Assembly (NCBI GenBank): GCA_002779595.1
Contig: PEWF01000050.1
Location: forward strand, 1 to 5,011
Origin: an archaeon CG07_land_8_20_14_0_80_38_8
GTDB lineage: Archaea; Nanobdellota; Nanobdellia; Tiddalikarchaeales; Tiddalikarchaeaceae
Direction of reading: 5' to 3'
DNA length: 5,011 bases
In this document: in pieces, positions 1 to 5,011 of the stretch
Numbering within the stretch: the first letter of the stretch is position 1
Layout of the letters: each line of letters begins with the position of its first letter
The notes under the pieces: generated by a model
The model's database searches: none
What the model saw: only the letters and a program-made list of their open reading frames with translations
Told to the model about the DNA's origin: nothing
Position numbers and translations under genes: made by a program

Positions 1-1664
1 TTGTAGTAAGCGTGCCTTAATTCTCCGACTCTTACTGCTATTTCCATGCTCACAGGTATTAGTTCGCCTGTCCATGAAGGAACTGCTCCTGAGAATGAGC
101 GCGCCCTTCCAACATTGACGGTGTCGTCTTTTATTTCCAGCACGTCCCACGGCTCACCCCTCATAATGATGGTGGCTCCGGGGTTGCAGTACTGCACAAC
201 GAATGATTCATTAAGTGTTCCTATTTTCGAATTAGTTTCAACATTGACTATTTTATAATTCTTGATGTCAGGAATGGTTGAAACGTTTTCAAAATAATAA
301 TAAAATGATTTGTTGGCTGGCAGTATTTTCCCGTCCTTTAAGTGCACATATCTTAATTCTTCAAGGAATTTCAGGAAATCATTGAATTCTTTCTCGCTAA
401 GGTTAAAGCAGTAACTTTTGTTAATGCTGTCCAATAATTCTTTACTGCTGATTCCTGGCTCGTCTTTCAGGAAGCCTATAATCTGGTGCGCCAGGACGTC
501 CATTGCGTTGAATGGAATTGACGGCTTTTCAAGGAATTCCTCCTTCATTAATTCAATTATTGCTTTTGATTCCAGATAATCGTCATCATTCAGTGTGTAA
601 ATTTTTCCCCTGCTCTTTTTGTAATACGCGTGCCCGCTCCTGCCCACTCTCTGGACTAATTTGTTAACCTGCCTCGGGCTCATGAACTGAATCACTAAGT
701 CAATGCTTCCAACGTCTATCCCTAATTCCATTGAACTAGTGCTGATTAACGCTTTTAATCTGCCGTCTCTTAATTCGTCCTCCATTTTAATCCTCTGGTT
801 CCTGCTGAGCGATGAATGGTGCAGCCCTATTTTCAGGTCAGGGAATGCTCTTTTCATGGAGAATGATAATATTTCTGCCTGCTGCCTCGTATTCACGAAT
901 ATTATGATTCTTTCAGCTTTTTCCAAATCATTCCTGATATTGTTAATCACGAATGCGAGTTTTGATGAAATGCTTAATTTTTTGCCCAATAACCTGCTTT
1001 CATCGTCTTTTTTGTATTTCACAATTTCCACCTGCGATTCTTTGGGCTCGCTCACGCTGATTAATTCGCATGCCCTGTCACCGCATAAGAATTTCCCGAC
1101 TTCATTCATCTCGCTGATTGTCGCGCTGATTCCTATTCTTGAAAAATTCGCAAAACGGTTTAACCTTTCAAGCCCGAGCATTAACTGCACCCCCCTCTTG
1201 GATGACACTAACTCGTGGATTTCGTCCACTACAACGTGCTCTAATGATTCAAGATTCTTCCTCATGCGCTTGCTGAGCATCATTGACTGCAGCGATTCAG
1301 GAGTCGTGATTAAAATGTTCGGCGGATTCTTGACTTGTTTGGCGCGGCTGTAACTAGTGGTGTCGCCGTGCCTTATGCTAATAGTCAAGCCTAAGTGCTC
1401 TGCAAATTCGAAAACTCTTTTGAAAATGTCCCTGTTCAGGCTCTTCGTTGGAGCCACGTACAAGATTTTCAAACCTTTATAATCACTTTTAAGTATTTTT
1501 TCAAATAATGGGATAATGACTGCGAGCGTTTTGCCGTATCCTGTGGGTGCTGTGATTAAAACGTTTTTTCCGTCCATTACAGGCTTTAATGATTTCTTCT
1601 GCACGTTGGTTAATTCAAGTATATTGTTTGCTTTAAGCCACTTTTTAATCTCTTCCCGAATCAC
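1..1664 (-). CDS. lhr: Lhr-family superfamily 2 ATP-dependent helicase (C-terminus beyond left edge)
   Basis: An ATP-dependent nucleic-acid helicase of the Lhr family, which translocates 3'-5' on single strands and unwinds DNA or RNA-DNA hybrids in repair or RNA metabolism. About 554 codons are visible and the frame is still open at the edge. Numbered from a GTG start at 1664, the motifs are Walker A APTGYGKT (39-46), Ia APTKSL (71-76), Ib TTPESL (120-125), DEIH (147-150), SAT (180-182), IIFVNTR (254-260), motif V around ELGIDVGSIDLVIQ (313-326) and motif VI QRVGRSGH (338-345). A winged-helix segment follows, opening with AMDVLAHQ (387-394). The Lhr-specific core comes next, with FVVQYCNPG (488-496), RGEPWDVL (502-509) and PSWTGE (529-534). 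Full Lhr cores run to about 850-900 residues, so roughly 300 are missing. There is no in-frame ATG at the N-terminus. An in-frame TAG at 1688-1686 limits the start to TTG 1670 or GTG 1664; GTG fits the promoter spacing better. Family call is sure; DNA versus RNA role is not. Confidence 0.93.
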   Translation of the reverse strand, partial: MIREEIKKWLKANNILELTNVQKKSLKPVMDGKNVLITAPTGYGKTLAVIIPLFEKILKSDYKGLKILYVAPTKSLNRDIFKRVFEFAEHLGLTISIRHGDTTSYSRAKQVKNPPNILITTPESLQSMMLSKRMRKNLESLEHVVVDEIHELVSSKRGVQLMLGLERLNRFANFSRIGISATISEMNEVGKFLCGDRACELISVSEPKESQVEIVKYKKDDESRLLGKKLSISSKLAFVINNIRNDLEKAERIIIFVNTRQQAEILSFSMKRAFPDLKIGLHHSSLSRNQRIKMEDELRDGRLKALISTSSMELGIDVGSIDLVIQFMSPRQVNKLVQRVGRSGHAYYKKSRGKIYTLNDDDYLESKAIIELMKEEFLEKPSIPFNAMDVLAHQIIGFLKDEPGISSKELLDSINKSYCFNLSEKEFNDFLKFLEELRYVHLKDGKILPANKSFYYYFENVSTIPDIKNYKIVNVETNSKIGTLNESFVVQYCNPGATIIMRGEPWDVLEIKDDTVNVGRARSFSGAVPSWTGELIPVSMEIAVRVGELRHAYY

Positions 1665-1686
1665 AACCAAAGTATAGTCTTTTTTC

Positions 1687-1696
1687 TAATTTTAAA
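1687..1696 (-). promoter_or_regulatory. TATA-like box for the lhr helicase gene
   Basis: On the minus strand this reads TTTAAAATTA, with the A-rich stretch GTAAAAG just upstream that could act as a BRE. Its centre lies about 28 bases upstream of GTG 1664 and about 22 upstream of TTG 1670. Archaeal TATA boxes sit about 26-27 bases from the transcription start, so this favours leaderless initiation at GTG 1664. There is no Shine-Dalgarno before either candidate start. This is inferred from position and composition only, in an AT-rich region where such matches occur by chance. Confidence 0.45.
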
Positions 1697-1710
1697 CTTT
1701 TACTATTAAA

Positions 1711-1719
1711 TTTTTAAAA
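1711..1719 (+). promoter_or_regulatory. TATA-like box for the cca operon
   Basis: TTTTTAAAA is centred about 27 bases upstream of the ATG at 1742. That is the spacing expected if transcription starts at, or within a base or two of, the start codon (leaderless mRNA). No Shine-Dalgarno motif lies between the box and the ATG, which agrees with leaderless initiation of the first operon gene. The box would drive all four plus-strand genes, because no other gap exists downstream. Confidence 0.5.
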
Positions 1720-1726
1720 CACCCAT

Positions 1727-1740
1727 TAATTAGTAATTAG
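1727..1740 (+). repeat. Perfect tandem 7-bp repeat (TAATTAG x2) between TATA box and cca start
   Basis: Two identical 7-base copies sit back to back, ending one base before the ATG at 1742 and downstream of the TATA-like box. The position would suit an operator or start-site element controlling the operon. However, it is short and lies in AT-rich DNA, so chance is possible. The first copy also supplies the in-frame TAA (1727-1729) that makes ATG 1742 the earliest available cca start. Confidence 0.4.
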
Positions 1741-1741
1741 T

Positions 1742-2986
1742 ATGGAAAAACTTCTGAAACAAGTGCTGAAAACTGTTAAGCCTTCAAAGAAAGAAGTAAT
1801 TGCGCTGGAAAAAGTCAGCTCCTGCATTACCAAGAAATTAAAGGGAATTGCAAAAAAATTAAATGTTAATTCTGAAATTGTCATTGGCGGAAGCGCGAGC
1901 AGGGGCACGTGGATGAGCGGGAACCATGATTTGGATTTTTTCATGCGCTTCAAGAGCGAGGATGAAATCAGGAAGCATTACAGGAAAATTGTCACCAACT
2001 GTTTCAAAGGTTACAAACTGCGACTGGTTCATGGAACAAGGGATTATTACAAGTTTGACTATGATGGGTTTGATGTTGAAATAGTCCCTTCAGTAAAGTA
2101 TGGCTCCCCTGAAAAGGCGGGGAATTCTGCGGATATTAGTTATTTTCACATAAATTATCTGAAAAAGAAGTTTGATAATAATCCTAAACTCAGGAATGAA
2201 GTGTTATTGTTAAAACAATTTTTGAAAGCAAATGATGTTTACGGCGCGGAGAGTGCGAGAAGGGGATTCAGCGGGTATGTCAGCGAATTGTTAATAATTT
2301 TTTGCAGGAGCTTTAAGAAGTTAGCAGAAATTTTTGAGAGCGCCAAGCCAAAAATTGTTATTGACATTGAAAAGCATTACAGGAATGGAGAGGAAGTTCT
2401 GGATAAACTGGACAAGAGCAAGACTGCAGGCCCTTTAATAATCGTTGACCCTTTATTGCCTGATAGGAATGCAAGCGCAGGCGTTTCATACGAAGCGTTC
2501 AGCGAATTCATGTTCAGGTTAAGGTATTTTTTAATGGAGCCCATGATTAAATTGTTCAACCCAAGGGGTTTGAATGCGAAACTAGTGGAGGAGAGAAGCG
2601 GGCGCAGGGGCACTAAACTTGTCAGTTTCAGGATTAAGGAGGGTTTGCATTCTGATTTTGACGTGACAAAAGCCAAATTGTTAAGGAAGGTTAGGCAATT
2701 AGTTAATGAATTGGACAATGAAGGATGGAGCGTTTATTCTTACGGAGTGACTGATGACAGGAAAGTTTTCATTGAGTTTGAATCTTTAAGCGTGAGCAGG
2801 GCAAAGAAGCATTACGGCCCTTTCGTGTGGGCTGAGAAGAAACATTTTGAGCAATTCTTTGAAAAGTGGAAGAATAATGAGTTGGGCAAGCCCTACGTGT
2901 TCAGGAATAAATTAGTGGTTGATGTTTACAGGAAGCAGGATTTGGATAAGGAGATTAAAAATTACTTAAAGGATTATTTATGTTAA
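1742..2986 (+). CDS. cca: CCA-adding tRNA nucleotidyltransferase, archaeal class I
   Basis: Adds or repairs the 3'-terminal CCA of tRNAs using CTP and ATP without a nucleic-acid template. The 414-residue protein shows the class I nucleotidyltransferase signature GGSASRGTW followed by DLDFF (residues 49-67), giving metal-binding D63 and D65. The third carboxylate lies in DVEIVP (111-116), probably E113. Next come LLKQFL and DVYGAE (156-170) and RRGFSGYVSELL (173-184), the strongest archaeal CCA-enzyme signature, then VDPLLPDRNASAG (235-247) with R242. In the Archaeoglobus fulgidus enzyme the equivalent Arg (R224) helps recognise the incoming base. The C-terminal tail region includes HYGPFVWAE (357-365). 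The length is slightly below the usual 430-460. The ATG at 1742 is the first start after an in-frame stop at 1727, and the message is probably leaderless. The DRTP-H segment typical of the family reads DISYFH here (131-136). It is the first gene of the operon, and its last 7 bases overlap the next gene. Confidence 0.96.
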   Translation: MEKLLKQVLKTVKPSKKEVIALEKVSSCITKKLKGIAKKLNVNSEIVIGGSASRGTWMSGNHDLDFFMRFKSEDEIRKHYRKIVTNCFKGYKLRLVHGTRDYYKFDYDGFDVEIVPSVKYGSPEKAGNSADISYFHINYLKKKFDNNPKLRNEVLLLKQFLKANDVYGAESARRGFSGYVSELLIIFCRSFKKLAEIFESAKPKIVIDIEKHYRNGEEVLDKLDKSKTAGPLIIVDPLLPDRNASAGVSYEAFSEFMFRLRYFLMEPMIKLFNPRGLNAKLVEERSGRRGTKLVSFRIKEGLHSDFDVTKAKLLRKVRQLVNELDNEGWSVYSYGVTDDRKVFIEFESLSVSRAKKHYGPFVWAEKKHFEQFFEKWKNNELGKPYVFRNKLVVDVYRKQDLDKEIKNYLKDYLC

Positions 2987-3819
2987 AGCGCGAATTCAGG
3001 AAAAGTTATACTGAAAGGTTTGGCGAGGATTTTGTTGAAAAATTTGTTTCAAAAATTAATGAGCCTTACCCGCAGTATTTAAGGGTTAATACCCTGAAGA
3101 TTAAAGTGGATGATTTAATTCAGGGGCTGGAAAAGAAAGGTTTCATTTTTAAGAAAATTGAAGGTTTAAATTACGGGTTCAGAGTGGTTAATGAACCTTT
3201 TAGCATTAGTTCAACTGAGGAATACTTGCTGGGCTATTTTTATCTGCAGGACAAGTCAAGCATGTTATGCGTTGAGGAATTAAACCCTAAGAGTTCTGAA
3301 TTAGTGCTGGACTGCTGCAGCGCTCCCGGGGGGAAAACTTCGCACATTGCGCAGTTAATGAATAATGAGGGAGTGATTATTGCACTGGATGACAAGAGCG
3401 AAAGGTTAAAGTCGCAGTTGTTCAATTTGCAGAGATTAGGAGTCAAGAATGCTACAACTTTCAAGATTAATGCTTTAAGAGTGAACAGTCTTGGATTATT
3501 GTTTGACAAAATATTACTGGACGCTCCCTGCAGTGCGAGCGGGACTGTGTGGCGGAAGAAGAAGCGTTTGAAAATGGTTAACAAGCATGAAGTCTTGAAG
3601 TCAGCGGAGTTGCAGAAAGAACTGCTTAGAAAGTGTTCAAAAGTCCTGAAGCCTGATGGTTTAATGGTTTATTCCACCTGCAGTATTGAAAAGGAGGAGA
3701 ATGAGGATAATGTCATATTCGCAGCTGAAGAATTAGGTTTGAAAATTGTTAAGACTAAGTATTTGTTCCCGCACACTGATAACACTATTGGCTTCTTTTA
3801 CGCGGTGATGAAAAAATGA
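2980..3819 (+). CDS. NOP2/Sun-family RNA (cytosine-5) methyltransferase, probably tRNA-specific
   Basis: An S-adenosylmethionine-dependent enzyme that forms 5-methylcytosine in RNA. In archaea, proteins of this size (about 270-310 residues, Trm4/NSUN-like) mostly methylate tRNA. Residues 30-40 (YPQYLRVNTLK) form the N-terminal family segment. SAM-binding motif I is LDCCSAPGGKT (110-120), with acidic D137 at the end of the next strand. Motif IV is DAPCSASGT (181-189), with product-release Cys184. Motif VI is YSTCS (231-235), with nucleophile Cys234, followed by KEENED. The protein ends with the family's HTDNTIGFFYA-type strand (265-275). Both catalytic cysteines are present, so it should be active. 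Motif IV normally reads PCSG or PCTG; here it is PCSA and is followed by the basic VWRKKKRL. There is no fused PUA domain; the next gene may supply one. ATG 2980 overlaps the cca stop (ATGTTAA), with only a weak AAAGGA six bases upstream. Exact target and symbol cannot be assigned; rRNA is the alternative. Confidence 0.92.
   Translation: MLKREFRKSYTERFGEDFVEKFVSKINEPYPQYLRVNTLKIKVDDLIQGLEKKGFIFKKIEGLNYGFRVVNEPFSISSTEEYLLGYFYLQDKSSMLCVEELNPKSSELVLDCCSAPGGKTSHIAQLMNNEGVIIALDDKSERLKSQLFNLQRLGVKNATTFKINALRVNSLGLLFDKILLDAPCSASGTVWRKKKRLKMVNKHEVLKSAELQKELLRKCSKVLKPDGLMVYSTCSIEKEENEDNVIFAAEELGLKIVKTKYLFPHTDNTIGFFYAVMKK
3804..3809 (+). promoter_or_regulatory. Shine-Dalgarno site for the PUA-like gene
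   Basis: GGTGAT matches the archaeal anti-Shine-Dalgarno complement (GGAGGTGATC). It ends six bases before ATG 3816, inside the last codons of the methyltransferase gene. It supports ATG 3816 as the true start and is the clearest ribosome-binding site in the window. A shorter match, GTGAT at 4245-4249, precedes the TTG start of the last gene by three bases. Confidence 0.6.
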
Positions 3820-4256
3820 TTAATAATTTGAGCGCAAAGTTTGAGAAGGATTTCGGGGCTGCGCCGATTATTCCGGAGAATCATGTAATTCTCGGGAAGT
3901 CATTGTTTGAAATTAGCAGGGAATTAAAAAATATGGAATTCAGATTTAAGCCTTTGGCAGAAGGTTTACTACTGGCAAGGGGTGCGAATCCGTGCGCGAG
4001 ATTACTGGAACTGAATAAGACTAAATTGAGAAATGTTATTGTCCTGAATGAGAAGAGCGCTTTCCTTTTCACTTGCAGCAGGAAAGTGATGAAGAAGGGG
4101 ATAGTTAAGAAGAAGGGCAACGGCCCGGTTTACGCTGCAATGAATGAGAAGGGTGAAATTTTGGGGATTATTGAATACCGGGACAATATTTACAGCAATA
4201 AAGTCAACATTGGTTACTATTTCGAGGAAAATAAGATGGATGAAGTGATATTTTGA
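3816..4256 (+). CDS. Small PUA-like RNA-binding protein (RsmF C-terminal / Nip7-like), likely methyltransferase partner
   Basis: A 146-residue basic protein with no signal peptide or membrane segment. The second half (about 70-121) reads like a PUA-type beta domain: NVIVLNEKSAFLFTCSRKV, then the glycine turn KKGI, then GPVYAAMNEKGEILGIIEY. This pattern (a strand leading into an F-x-x-G/C-R-x-V turn, then a strand, then 'GE-LG') is shared by Nip7 and by the PUA-like domain at the C-terminus of bacterial RsmF. Stand-alone archaeal proteins of this kind (COG3270, NOL1/NOP2/fmu-associated) are known. The N-terminal half (GAAPIIPENH, then RFKPLAEGLLLARG) probably forms the small pre-PUA part. The start overlaps the methyltransferase stop by four bases (ATGA) and is preceded by GGTGAT, so the two are probably made in equal amounts. 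Expected role: binding tRNA or rRNA, perhaps as a detached RNA-recognition subunit of the upstream enzyme. The fold assignment is from pattern memory, and the partnership is inferred from context. Confidence 0.62.
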   Translation: MINNLSAKFEKDFGAAPIIPENHVILGKSLFEISRELKNMEFRFKPLAEGLLLARGANPCARLLELNKTKLRNVIVLNEKSAFLFTCSRKVMKKGIVKKKGNGPVYAAMNEKGEILGIIEYRDNIYSNKVNIGYYFEENKMDEVIF

Positions 4257-5011
4257 AGCTCGTATTATTAAGCGATATTCATGGTAATCTGAAGAAGTGC
4301 AGATTAGCTGTTAAAATGGCAAATAGGAATAATGCAAGCATTATTGTTGCCGGCGACTTGATGAATTGGGAGTTAAAGCATCCTGACACTAATTTTAAAA
4401 AACAATTAAATATTTTGTCAAAGTGCAGGAAAAAGGCGTACATTATTCCAGGAAGCCATGAGGAAGGAAAATTGTATAAATGGATTGGGAGCCATAAATT
4501 AAGCAAGTATGATAATCTTGTTGATTTGAACAGGAAAATAATTGATTTGAAAACCCATTACTTAATTGGTTATGGCGGGAGCAGTGTAATAGAAGACAGT
4601 ATAATAAGTAAATCTTATTACCGAAGTATTCCAGAAGATGATGAATTAATGCTGAACCAATTGTTAAGCATAAAGGGAAAGCCTGTTATTTTCGTGTCGC
4701 ATGACCCTCCTTATTCTTATCTTGATACTGCAATATTCAGGAAATTAAAACTGAAAAATAAGAAATTATTAGGAATAGAGCCCGCGGAGAAGGTAAAGAA
4801 AGGCGCGATAGAAAAAAGTGTTGGGCAGAAAGTGCTGAAAAAATTGGCTGAGAAGCATAAACCTTTATTGTATTTGTTCGGCCACATTCATGAAAGTGCT
4901 GGTTATGAAGAATTAATAACTCATAAAGCAGTGAAGGTTTCGAAGCACTTATTGATTAATGCAGGGATTGAAAATGTTTACTTGGCTGATGTTAATAAGA
5001 ATTGGGTTAAA
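4253..5011 (+). CDS. Calcineurin-like metallophosphoesterase, Icc-related (C-terminus beyond right edge)
   Basis: A dimetal phosphoesterase of unknown substrate resembling the archaeal Icc-related group (COG2129). The 253 visible residues run in frame to the edge without a stop, but all core motifs are inside: SDIHGN (7-12; D8, H10), AGD (33-35; D35), PGSHE (66-70; H69), GYGGS (106-110), VSHDPPY (148-154; H150) and FGHIHES (209-215; H211, H213). SVGQKVLKKLAEKHKPLLY before GHIH matches the family helix 'GS--LR--IE---P-L'. Little more than a few residues should be missing, since INAGIENVYLADV (235-247) is the usual last strand. Oddities: the metal-bridging Asn of the usual GNH(D/E) is Ser68, and the start is TTG. 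TTG 4253 is the only start that keeps the first metal motif; an in-frame TGA lies at 4241. It overlaps the preceding stop by four bases (TTGA), so it belongs to the operon. Family call is firm; activity and substrate are open. Confidence 0.88.
   Translation, partial: MKLVLLSDIHGNLKKCRLAVKMANRNNASIIVAGDLMNWELKHPDTNFKKQLNILSKCRKKAYIIPGSHEEGKLYKWIGSHKLSKYDNLVDLNRKIIDLKTHYLIGYGGSSVIEDSIISKSYYRSIPEDDELMLNQLLSIKGKPVIFVSHDPPYSYLDTAIFRKLKLKNKKLLGIEPAEKVKKGAIEKSVGQKVLKKLAEKHKPLLYLFGHIHESAGYEELITHKAVKVSKHLLINAGIENVYLADVNKNWVK

Noticed and set aside
46..258. A 70-codon plus-strand open frame near the left edge
   Set aside because: Antisense to the conserved Lhr core segment containing FVVQYCNPG and PSWTGE; no independent coding signal.
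288..306. AAT-type trinucleotide repeat
   Set aside because: It encodes a short Tyr run (SFYYYF) in the helicase between the winged helix and the Lhr core, is only a few units long, and needs no separate explanation.
703..1353. A 216-codon plus-strand open frame
   Set aside because: It lies wholly antisense to the lhr helicase gene, whose minus-strand frame carries the full ordered set of SF2 motifs. The plus-strand translation is Leu/Ser/Ile-rich, low in identifiable motifs, and typical of a mirror frame.
1..1670. Possibility that the helicase gene is broken, since no ATG-initiated minus-strand frame is apparent
   Set aside because: Translation from GTG 1664 to the edge is continuous with no stop, and all motifs are in one frame. 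The gene merely lacks an ATG start and runs off the window.
1671..1741. Possible tRNA or small RNA gene between the divergent starts
   Set aside because: The gap is too short and AT-rich, with no cloverleaf arms or stable hairpin visible.
2377..2718. A 113-codon minus-strand frame within the CCA enzyme gene
   Set aside because: Shadow of the cca gene; its composition (Leu, Ser, Asn runs) and lack of motifs argue against a real gene. The same applies to minus-strand frames at 1726-1953, 3240-3584, 3881-4120 and 4279-4506.

Overview
This window looks archaeal. The evidence is a class I (archaeal-type) CCA-adding enzyme, an Lhr-type superfamily 2 helicase, a small stand-alone PUA-like protein of the kind that accompanies archaeal NOL1/NOP2/Sun methyltransferases, AT-rich TATA-like boxes about 27 bases upstream of starts with no leader, and a GGTGAT-type Shine-Dalgarno inside an operon. 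The DNA is moderately AT-rich, arginine is mostly encoded by AGG/AGA, and coding density is close to 100%. Several proteins look compact for their families, which would suit a small-genome lineage such as DPANN. That placement is only a guess; no phylogenetic marker in the window settles it.

Layout: the first third (1-1664) is the minus-strand 5' part of an Lhr-family helicase gene whose 3' end lies beyond the left edge. A single divergent intergenic region (1665-1741) holds the promoters for both directions. From 1742 to the right edge runs one tightly packed plus-strand operon: CCA-adding tRNA nucleotidyltransferase, NOP2/Sun-type RNA m5C methyltransferase, PUA-like RNA-binding protein, and a calcineurin-like metallophosphoesterase that is cut by the right edge. 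The three junctions overlap by 7, 4 and 4 bases, so these genes are very probably co-transcribed and translationally coupled.

Functionally the operon reads as RNA (mainly tRNA) maturation: 3'-CCA addition, base methylation at cytosine C5, and a PUA-like module that could present RNA to the methyltransferase. The fourth gene belongs to a phosphoesterase family of unknown substrate. Its place in this operon makes an RNA-end or nucleotide substrate a reasonable but untested idea. The divergent Lhr helicase may share the regulatory region. No RNA gene, mobile element, CRISPR array or terminator is visible. Outside 1665-1741 there is essentially no non-coding sequence.
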